A stretch of 9,330 bases of DNA from NCBI GenBank assembly GCA_024639205.1, contig JAHEIV010000085.1, forward strand, positions 1 through 9,330, in the 5' to 3' direction. Below the pieces are notes generated by a model. The model was not told where the DNA came from. It was given only the letters and a program-made list of their open reading frames with translations, and did not search any database. The stretch is from Deltaproteobacteria bacterium (GTDB taxonomy: Bacteria > Desulfobacterota > Desulfobacteria > Desulfobacterales > SG8-13). This document shows positions 1 to 5,235 of the stretch, piece after piece (the stretch's first letter is position 1; each line of letters starts with the position of its first letter). The position numbers were made by a program, and so were the translations under genes.

Positions 1-579
1 GACTGCTGTCATGCCCTTTTCGATCTGACGTTGATTGAAGCGCTTTATCTGAACCACAAGTTCAATGAACAGTTTGCAGGATCCGAAAAAGACGCCCTCC
101 TTGACACTGCGAACGCCGCAGATCGACTCGTTGCCCGGGTGAAACGCGACGCTTACCGATCCTTTGAACAAGGCAAAAGCGAAGAGCAAGTCCTGTCGGG
201 ATTGGCTCAAGAGCGAGTTCGTTGTCCGTTGCTAAATGGAAGCGAGAAATGCGTCCTGTACGAGAACCGTCCGATTACCTGTCGGCTTTACGGTATCCCG
301 ACAGCCATCGGCGGGCGGGGACACACCTGCGGAATTTCGGGTTTTGAGCAAGGCAAGCCCTATCCCACCGTTCATCTGGACAAAATTAACGAACAACTCC
401 AGCAGCTTTCAGCAGAGCTGGTCCGGGATCTTGGATCAAACTTCATTAAGCTGGTCGACTTACTCGTGCCGGTTTCGATGGCCCTGCTCACGAATTATGA
501 CGAATACTATCTTGGCGTGAAGGAACCGGAAGAGGAAAAGCTGCCGAAATCGAGGCGTCGACGCCGAAGGAGTCTATAA
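1..579 (+). CDS. YkgJ-family CxxCC zinc/iron-chelating protein (5' end cut by window)
   Basis: The reading frame is open from base 1, so the gene begins upstream; 192 residues are visible. The first visible residues, DCCHALFDLTLIEA, match the YkgJ-type 'CC....F.LT..EA' N-terminal motif. The second cluster follows as CPLL (Cys75 in this numbering), KCVLYENRPITCR (Cys84 and Cys94) and HTCG (Cys110). Family members (PF03692, putative zinc- or iron-chelating domain) use these cysteines to bind a metal; the biochemical role is mostly unknown. The C-terminus is basic, with a run of six arginines. It is the first visible gene of a tight plus-strand unit: its TAA at 577-579 overlaps the next ATG by one base. 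An internal TTG at 31 could be read as a start, but it would discard the leading CC motif, so a truncated gene is the better reading. Family call is good; function is unknown. Confidence 0.87.
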   Translation, partial: DCCHALFDLTLIEALYLNHKFNEQFAGSEKDALLDTANAADRLVARVKRDAYRSFEQGKSEEQVLSGLAQERVRCPLLNGSEKCVLYENRPITCRLYGIPTAIGGRGHTCGISGFEQGKPYPTVHLDKINEQLQQLSAELVRDLGSNFIKLVDLLVPVSMALLTNYDEYYLGVKEPEEEKLPKSRRRRRRSL

Positions 580-935
580 TGGAAGAGTTTGCACCGGAGG
601 AAGTGGAGCGGCGCAAAAAAGCCATTTTTGATTCCATGTCTCCCCGTGCACAACGGCGGATCCAAAAAAAGGGGTATGACAAGTGGGATCCGTTCCAGGA
701 GCCCAAAGATCCGATCGACATTCGGCGGGATGAGACCCGGCGCACCACCCAGCAGTTGGTGCGTGAGTTTCTGCAGAGCCGCAGCCAGGAACCGTACAGC
801 AATTCTTACGGCCGGGGTGTCTTGGAAATCGCCCTTGGTCTCGTCAACGAAGAGGACCGCTTCATCGCCATGTTCGAATTTTCCTGCTGGTATCGGGACT
901 TGTTGGAAAAATATAAAGAGCGAAAATCGGATTAA
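579..935 (+). CDS. Hypothetical protein, 118 aa, translationally coupled to the YkgJ-like gene
   Basis: I do not recognise a named family. The protein is soluble and highly charged: there is no signal peptide and no membrane segment. The N-terminal half is rich in Glu, Arg and Lys, and contains a segment KKGYDKWDPFQEPKDPIDIR (about residues 30-49) that looks like a conserved block. The C-terminal half (about 55-118) looks helical, with aromatic residues around FEFSCWYRDLLEKY. The ATG at 579-581 overlaps the upstream TAA (TAATG), and a GAAGGAG Shine-Dalgarno sits at 566-572 inside the upstream gene's last codons, 6 bases from the start. The arrangement implies translational coupling and probably a shared process with the YkgJ-like protein. 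No catalytic motif is visible, and I assign no function. Confidence 0.8.
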   Translation: MEEFAPEEVERRKKAIFDSMSPRAQRRIQKKGYDKWDPFQEPKDPIDIRRDETRRTTQQLVREFLQSRSQEPYSNSYGRGVLEIALGLVNEEDRFIAMFEFSCWYRDLLEKYKERKSD

Positions 936-939
936 AGCG

Positions 940-2769
940 GTGAAAATCGTCTCAGGCACTCCTCTCTGGAGCGGATTGATCCTGTGGTTGCTTGTGGGCA
1001 ATCTGTTTGCGCAATCGGAAAGCCTTGTCGATCTCATTCGAGAAGGACGCGTCCAGGAAGTGGCGCAGCGACTCGATGACGGAGTCGATCCGAACCGTGC
1101 TGATGTTGCTGGTCGCATCCCGCTGATCGTAGCCGCTATGCAAGGCAACCGCGAAATGGTGGGGCTGCTGCTGCAGCATGGTGTGCGTGTCAAAGCGAAG
1201 GGCCGGGCCGGTATAACGGCTCTTCACGGGGCTGCCCAAACCGGGCAAGCAGAGATTGTTCGATTACTTACAGGCGCCGGCGCAGATATTGACGCCCAGA
1301 ACGAAAACGGGAAAACACCGCTTATCGAAGCGGCTGCCAGGGGCCATTCGCAAACAGTTGCCGATCTGCTGGAGGCCGGTGGGAATCTGGATATCAGAGA
1401 CTATTCCGGCTGGGATGCGTTGACGTTTGCCGTGCAATTCGATCGAACGGAAACCGTAATAATATTGGTGGCCGGCGGTGCGACACCCCATCGGCTCGAT
1501 CCAAACGACCGACTTCTCTACGCAGCCGGTTTCGCAAGTGCCGAGCAGGTCCAGGATGCGATCGATGGCGGCGCCAATGTAGCAACCCGGGACCGGAACA
1601 ACGCAACTCCGCTGCTGCGAGCCGCACGTCGGGGACGCCACGACAACCTGGAGGTCCTGCTAAAGAACGGAGCTGACGCCGCTGCCACCGATAGCCGACA
1701 AAATGGCGCTCTGCTCTATGCCTACCAGAGCAAAGACATTCTCACCCTGGAGACTCTGCTGCGATTCAGCGGAAAAACCCTTGCGGTCGATGCCGTATTC
1801 CTGCGCGCAGTTTCCGAAAACCAATCTGCGGCGGTCCAGCGCTTGATTCGATATTCGGATCGAATCGATCCGAAGCTGCCCCAACGCGCGCTCTTCGATG
1901 CGATATGGGGCGGGAGTTTCGAAACAGCCGCGGTGCTGATCCAATCGGGTACGGAACCCGATTATTCCGGATGGAGTCGCAAAGCCGCCGAAGCAGGACG
2001 CGACGACGTTCTGCTGTTTTTTCGGCGTCAGGGCTGGGACCTGAACACACGGGATGCCCAGGGATTGCCGTTATCGTTTCATTACATAGAATCAGGCGAC
2101 GCAATAGCACTGCAAACCCTGATTGCTGCCGGACTCGATTTTGAGTTTCAGGACGACAACGGACGGACGGTGCTGATGGTCGCAGCGGCAACCGGCGAGA
2201 CGGAGAGCGTCACGGCGCTGTTACAATCCGGGGCAATCGTGGATGCCATGGATTACCGCGGGCAGACGGCTTTTTTCCATGCGGTTATGGCCGGCCGTCG
2301 CAAGACCGTCGGCCGGTTGGTTGAACTCGGCGCGGATGTCAACCATGTATCTCACGGCGGACTGCCGCTTTCCGGTAGCCGCACGGCACTGATCCTCGCA
2401 GCCGAAAGAAATGATCCAGGGATGATCCAGTTGTTGCTGGAAGCCGGTGCGGATGTAAATTTGTCATCCACCGATGGAATGACGGCCCTGATGGCCGCTG
2501 CCAGAAAAGGGGCTTTCGAACCGGTTCGCCTCCTACTCGAGGCGGGTGCGGAGGTGCGTCGTTACGCGCCGTACGAGAAAAACGGTCAATATTCTACGTT
2601 GATGTTTGCGGCAGCGAGCGGCGGTTCTGCGATGGTGCAGATGCTGATCGACGCCGGAGCAGATGTCAATTTCCTCAATGAGCAGGGGCGAACACCACTT
2701 CTCATCGCCCGGGAATCCGAAAACCAGCAGGCTATACAAATACTTCTTGAAGCCGGTGCAAAGCCGTGA
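940..2769 (+). CDS. Exported ankyrin-repeat protein, 609 aa
   Basis: The GTG at 940 lies 4 bases after the preceding stop and is the start that yields a signal peptide: a Lys near the N-terminus, a hydrophobic stretch (about residues 9-22), then NLFA|QS with likely cleavage after Ala24. Nearly all the rest is ankyrin repeat. Well-formed 33-residue units lie at about 55-87, 88-120, 121-153, 219-251, 405-437, 438-470, 471-509, 510-542, 543-579 and 580-609, with hallmarks such as GKTPLIEAAARGH, LLLEAGADVN and GRTPLLIA. Residues about 250-400 hold degenerate repeats, giving roughly 17 units in total. Ankyrin solenoids bind proteins; no enzymatic domain is attached, so an envelope scaffold or inhibitor role is an inference. 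The Shine-Dalgarno is weak. The same frame is open back to about 589, but that stretch overlaps the 118-aa gene and would bury the signal peptide. It is the last gene of its unit. Confidence 0.88.
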   Translation: MKIVSGTPLWSGLILWLLVGNLFAQSESLVDLIREGRVQEVAQRLDDGVDPNRADVAGRIPLIVAAMQGNREMVGLLLQHGVRVKAKGRAGITALHGAAQTGQAEIVRLLTGAGADIDAQNENGKTPLIEAAARGHSQTVADLLEAGGNLDIRDYSGWDALTFAVQFDRTETVIILVAGGATPHRLDPNDRLLYAAGFASAEQVQDAIDGGANVATRDRNNATPLLRAARRGRHDNLEVLLKNGADAAATDSRQNGALLYAYQSKDILTLETLLRFSGKTLAVDAVFLRAVSENQSAAVQRLIRYSDRIDPKLPQRALFDAIWGGSFETAAVLIQSGTEPDYSGWSRKAAEAGRDDVLLFFRRQGWDLNTRDAQGLPLSFHYIESGDAIALQTLIAAGLDFEFQDDNGRTVLMVAAATGETESVTALLQSGAIVDAMDYRGQTAFFHAVMAGRRKTVGRLVELGADVNHVSHGGLPLSGSRTALILAAERNDPGMIQLLLEAGADVNLSSTDGMTALMAAARKGAFEPVRLLLEAGAEVRRYAPYEKNGQYSTLMFAAASGGSAMVQMLIDAGADVNFLNEQGRTPLLIARESENQQAIQILLEAGAKP

Positions 2770-2788
2770 GAGCTGCTTTTCCCGAAAC

Positions 2789-2825
2789 CGTTCGTTTGTC
2801 CGAGTGCGGACATGGCGGTTGAACG
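2789..2825. terminator. Nested inverted repeat between convergent genes, possible bidirectional terminator
   Basis: The inner stem TGTCCG/CGGACA (2797-2802 with 2807-2812, loop AGTG) sits inside an outer 5-bp stem CGTTC/GAACG (2789-2793 with 2821-2825). It lies between the ankyrin gene stop (2769) and the end of the convergent ABM gene (2838), the expected place for a shared terminator. No U-tract follows on either strand, so intrinsic termination is doubtful. Confidence 0.3.
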
Positions 2826-2837
2826 AGATGAGGGCTG

Positions 2838-3134
2838 CTACAGCGGAGTGCCCGAAACGAACGCTTCGAATTCTGTGGGACCTACCTGAAACACTTCCAG
2901 CATCGATTCAAGTTTGGTTCTCTCCGGGCTGCTTTTCCAGCGCACCCAACTGTCCATGTTTTGCCAGGTACTGATGACGGTTACGCGCTGCGGATTCTCG
3001 TAATTTGTGAGGGTTTCGCCGGATATATATCCGGTTTGACTCATGGCAGCAGCGCGCATTTTCTGCAGGATGGGTAGGATCTGCCGGTCGGAGTCCTTCT
3101 GAAACTGTCTTTTGATAAGAATCTTGGCAATCAT
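2838..3134 (-). CDS. ABM/YgiN-like antibiotic biosynthesis monooxygenase-domain protein, 98 aa
   Basis: The protein is a small single-domain member of the dimeric alpha/beta-barrel ABM superfamily (PF03992 type). It starts with a beta strand (MIAKILIKR), then a helix (about 15-31), then GYISGETL (about 35-42), VTVISTWQN (about 51-59) and a Trp-containing helix WVRWKSS, the usual ABM order and size. Family members include heme-degrading and quinol monooxygenases, but many have no known substrate. There is no signal peptide, so it is probably cytoplasmic. The minus strand reads GTG-ATG at the start; I chose the ATG at 3134, with GTG at 3137 possible, because the A3G7 tract at 3139-3148 could serve either. 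It lies 165 bases downstream of the oadB-like gene on the same strand, so cotranscription is possible but not shown. The specific reaction is unassigned. Confidence 0.8.
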   Translation of the reverse strand: MIAKILIKRQFQKDSDRQILPILQKMRAAAMSQTGYISGETLTNYENPQRVTVISTWQNMDSWVRWKSSPERTKLESMLEVFQVGPTEFEAFVSGTPL

Positions 3135-3299
3135 CACGCCCCCCCTTTCGTTGAGTCATTTGCGAGGTTTCTGGGGCTGTGTCCCCACATTTGTCACAGT
3201 CGCACAAGCCCTTGGAGCGGTCAAGCGAAAACCATCGAGGACGGACGGTTGTTGAAGTAAATGCCGCCATTTGCATCTCTGCTTGCAGCCGTATTTTGG

Positions 3300-4427
3300 T
3301 CAGACAACATTGAAACTCCAGAGGATACCAGCACAGACAGCTGAGCCGATCACACCGGATGAGTTGCACGCCATTGCATGCATCAGAAGATAGTTGGAAG
3401 GATCGGATTTCAGGCCGACAAGGTGAACCTCACGGGCCGAGCCAGGTACGGCAGAAACACCGGCGGCACCCAGCAAGGGATTGATTTTTTGCTTCATGAA
3501 CAGGTTCATGATCTTGGCAAACAGCACGCCGGAGGCGGTTGCGATGCCAAATGCCACGGCTCCGAGAAAAAAAATACCGATGGACTTGGACGTCAGAAAC
3601 ACATCGGCCTGGGTGCTGGCTCCCACCGTAAATCCGAGAAAAATGGTGGCGGTGTCGATGATGGCCGTGCGTGCCGTGTTGGCCAGCCGATCCACCACAC
3701 CCGATTCTTTTAGCAGGTTGCCGAAGAAAAACGGGCCCAACAGCGGAATAGATGCCGACGCAAGAAAACAGCACAATATCAACCCGGCCACCGGAAACAG
3801 AAGTCTTTCGATGCGGGAGACCTGCCGAATTTCCGGCATGTGAATACGACGTTCCTGCTCGGTGGTCAACAGCCTCATGATCGGCGGTTGAATGAGGGGA
3901 ATCAGTGCCATGTAAGAGTAGGCCGCTATGGCAATCGGGCCGATCAGGTGAGGCGCCAGCTTGGCCGTAAGAAAGATGGAGGTCGGGCCGTCCGCCCCTC
4001 CAATGATGGCGATAGAGGATGCCTCGGGAGACGTAAAGCCCAATGCCAGCGCGCTTAACAAGGTGGTATAGATGCCCATCTGGGCGGCTGCCCCCAGTAG
4101 CATCAGTCGCGGCATGGCAAGCAGGGAGGAAAAATCGGTCATCGCTCCCAGACCCAGAAAAACGATGGAGGGGTACACCCCGCTGGTCACACCGAAATAG
4201 AGGTAGTGCAGCACGCTGTTGGTCTCGTAGATGCCGATCCCGAATCCTTTGAAAAAGGGGATGTTGCCGACCAGAACACCGAAGCCGATAGGCAGCAGCA
4301 GCAATGGTTCGTACTGCTTGGCGATGGCCAGATAAACAAAGACGCATCCGACACAGATCATGATCAGGTTTCGGTAGTCCACCAGGTAATAGCCGGTGTT
4401 GGATAAAAACTGAAGCAGCAGTTCCAT
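3300..4427 (-). CDS. oadB: Sodium-translocating decarboxylase beta subunit (OadB/GcdB/MmdB family)
   Basis: This is the integral-membrane beta subunit that couples decarboxylation of a carboxybiotin intermediate to Na+ export across the cytoplasmic membrane. The 375-residue product is normal length for the family. Hallmarks in order are YLAIAKQYEPLLLLPIGFG (about 32-50), GLGAMTDF (92-99), IIGGADGPTSIF (141-152), SYMALIPLIQPPIMRLLTTE (171-190), and the closing GAAGVSAVP plus LLMHAMACNSSGVIGSAV region. Asp146 of GGADGP corresponds to the essential Asp203 of Klebsiella OadB. Hydrophobic segments alternate with short loops as expected for about nine to eleven helices. The ATG at 4427 is preceded on the minus strand by AGAGGAT (4436-4442). 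The gamma-like gene ends 24 bases upstream, so the two are cotranscribed. No alpha subunit is in the window, so the substrate (oxaloacetate, methylmalonyl-CoA, glutaconyl-CoA or malonate) cannot be told; the symbol is family-level. Confidence 0.93.
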   Translation of the reverse strand: MELLLQFLSNTGYYLVDYRNLIMICVGCVFVYLAIAKQYEPLLLLPIGFGVLVGNIPFFKGFGIGIYETNSVLHYLYFGVTSGVYPSIVFLGLGAMTDFSSLLAMPRLMLLGAAAQMGIYTTLLSALALGFTSPEASSIAIIGGADGPTSIFLTAKLAPHLIGPIAIAAYSYMALIPLIQPPIMRLLTTEQERRIHMPEIRQVSRIERLLFPVAGLILCCFLASASIPLLGPFFFGNLLKESGVVDRLANTARTAIIDTATIFLGFTVGASTQADVFLTSKSIGIFFLGAVAFGIATASGVLFAKIMNLFMKQKINPLLGAAGVSAVPGSAREVHLVGLKSDPSNYLLMHAMACNSSGVIGSAVCAGILWSFNVV

Positions 4428-4451
4428 CGGTTCAAATCCTCTAAAGCGGTT

Positions 4452-4847
4452 TCAATCTTGTTGTTGCCATGAAAACATACCGGCGGCCACCGGAACCAGT
4501 ATACCGGCTTGCCGAAGACTCCGGATGGATAGGTGCACGTGCGGAAAGCCGCTTTCGTTTGCCAGTTGATACAATCGTGACAATTCGAACGACTCGCCGA
4601 GCTGCTGGGCCATTAGTTGATATCTCACTTTGACCTCATCGAAGTCGAAAGTCGGCGTCTTTTTGTCAGCAGGCGGTGGGGTGTCGGGTAGCGATGGGTT
4701 TTTTCCCCGGTTTTCAATAAACTCCGCCAGCTTCTTTAGTTGGGATATCACCAGCGCGAGTACCGTCAAACCCGCCATTACGATCAGGGACCCGGCGAGC
4801 GCCATGGCCCACCCATTCTTAGCCGTAATTGCTGCGATTCCGTACAC
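4452..4847 (-). CDS. oadG: Sodium pump decarboxylase gamma subunit-like protein (OadG family), 131 aa
   Basis: The protein has one N-terminal membrane helix (about residues 12-36, including LAGSLIVMAGLTVLALVIS), then a charged stretch, a Pro-rich linker (LPDTPPPADKKTP, about 53-65) and a soluble C-terminal part. This is the OadG (PF04277) plan: gamma anchors the alpha subunit to beta and helps assemble the complex. Klebsiella OadG is about 83 residues, so this one has a longer tail. The tail (about 66-131) looks like a small folded domain with HVHLSIRSLRQAGILVPV. The start is a GTG at 4847, supported by GGAGG (4856-4860) at good spacing. It lies directly upstream of the beta subunit gene with a 24-base gap. 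The family call rests on topology and context more than on sequence motifs. Confidence 0.78.
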   Translation of the reverse strand: MYGIAAITAKNGWAMALAGSLIVMAGLTVLALVISQLKKLAEFIENRGKNPSLPDTPPPADKKTPTFDFDEVKVRYQLMAQQLGESFELSRLYQLANESGFPHVHLSIRSLRQAGILVPVAAGMFSWQQQD

Positions 4848-4855
4848 GAGGATAA

Positions 4856-4860
4856 CCTCC
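4856..4860 (-). promoter_or_regulatory. Shine-Dalgarno fixing the GTG start of the oadG-like gene
   Basis: On the minus strand GGAGG lies 8 bases before the GTG at 4847 (CCTCC on the plus strand at 4856-4860). It supports the non-ATG start, which also puts the membrane helix at the expected N-terminal place. Confidence 0.75.
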
Positions 4861-5028
4861 GTATCGGTTTTTTGGGAAAATATCTTTTCGTCCCTATACC
4901 CTGAAAAATGTCAACGATAAAGAAAAATTTTACGATTTCTTCCAGGTTTGTCGAAGCACTCTCGGATTCCGGGCCGAAAACGCATGGTTTGCCGAACCAC
5001 ATTGGCCACTGTGCCGTTGGCAGGACGC

Positions 5029-5047
5029 TTTTGGTTTGGAGCCAAAA
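5029..5047. repeat. Inverted repeat TTTTGG-N7-CCAAAA
   Basis: TTTTGG at 5029-5034 pairs with CCAAAA at 5042-5047. The inner TTTGG-AG-CCAAA (5035-5046) is also nearly symmetric. It lies upstream of both divergent genes, a position suited to an operator, but no regulator gene is nearby to link it to. Confidence 0.35.
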
Positions 5048-5062
5048 TAGAAGATAACCACT

Positions 5063-5072
5063 TGTTATAACA
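5063..5072. repeat. Perfect 10-bp palindrome TGTTATAACA
   Basis: This ten-base perfect palindrome in the divergent region contains TATAAC. I could not find a well-spaced -35 box for TATAAC as a -10, so operator or coincidence are the open readings. Confidence 0.3.
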
Positions 5073-5096
5073 GAGCATATATTCTATTTTTTCCGG

Positions 5097-5231
5097 ATGA
5101 TGAAAAAACCGCTGCAATGGGCTCAGACCGTCGACAGCCGGTTGAAGCCCAATCCGGGTACCGGTCTTTTCTTGACCTTCCTCCCTGCGATCGATTATCA
5201 TAAGTTGCTGTTTGGTTGCGACAGGAGGTAA
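5097..5231 (+). CDS. Possible upstream small ORF, 44 aa, ending in the BMP gene's ribosome-binding site
   Basis: The ORF opens with two ATG codons (5097 and 5100) followed by two Lys codons, and its TAA (5229-5231) overlaps the end of the AGGAGGT Shine-Dalgarno of the BMP gene. The product would read MMKKPLQWAQTVDSRLKPNP and so on, with no recognised domain. No clear Shine-Dalgarno precedes it, and the promoter I propose for the BMP gene lies inside it. It may be chance; the stop-on-RBS arrangement is the only reason to list it. Confidence 0.2.
   Translation: MMKKPLQWAQTVDSRLKPNPGTGLFLTFLPAIDYHKLLFGCDRR
5172..5201 (+). promoter_or_regulatory. Candidate sigma70-type promoter for the BMP gene
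   Basis: TTGACC (5172-5177) and TATCAT (5196-5201) each match the consensus at five of six bases and are separated by 18 bases. Transcription would start near 5208, giving a leader of about 28 bases that contains the Shine-Dalgarno. Confidence 0.5.
5223..5229 (+). promoter_or_regulatory. Strong Shine-Dalgarno AGGAGGT deciding the BMP gene start
   Basis: AGGAGGT lies 6 bases before the ATG at 5236. The longer in-frame TTG start at 5212 would fall upstream of this site and would spoil the signal peptide, so 5236 is preferred. Confidence 0.8.
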
Positions 5232-5235
5232 ATCG

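Larger units (their letters stand above)
4848..5235. other. Divergent intergenic region between the oadGB-like and BMP genes (388 bases)
   Basis: The starts of two divergent genes border this stretch, so it should carry both promoters. Visible elements are a GGAGG site for oadG, an AT-rich zone (about 4865-4935), the inverted repeats TTTTGG..CCAAAA and TGTTATAACA, an AT-rich hairpin (5087-5108), a possible 44-codon ORF (5097-5231), a sigma70-like promoter (5172-5201) and the BMP gene's Shine-Dalgarno. I found no convincing complete promoter for the minus strand, no tRNA and no known riboswitch. Confidence 0.7.

Noticed and set aside
589..939. In-frame upstream extension of the ankyrin ORF
   Set aside because: It overlaps the better-supported 118-aa gene in another frame, its translation is Arg/Ser-rich and looks non-coding, and it would place the signal peptide inside the protein. 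The GTG at 940 is a better start.
507..1193. 228-codon minus-strand ORF
   Set aside because: It lies antisense to the 118-aa gene and the start of the ankyrin gene; the translation has no domain pattern and the ORF has no convincing start region.
3172..3187. TGGGG/CCCCA hairpin between the oadB-like and ABM genes
   Set aside because: It has only a 5-bp stem and no T-tract on the minus strand, and lies close upstream of the ABM gene; not enough to call a terminator or attenuator.
3430..4347. 305-codon minus-strand ORF in another frame of the oadB-like gene
   Set aside because: The oadB frame is certain from its motifs; the alternative translation is His/Arg-rich shadow sequence.
4909..4914. 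Perfect TTGACA (-35 like) on the minus strand upstream of the oadG-like gene
   Set aside because: At 16-19 bases downstream there is no -10 resembling TATAAT; the nearby TATAGG is only 10 bases away. I cannot call a promoter here.
5018..5035. TTGGCAGGACGCTTTTGG as a possible sigma54 promoter
   Set aside because: The TTGGCA half fits the -24 element, but the -12 TTGC element is missing at the required spacing.
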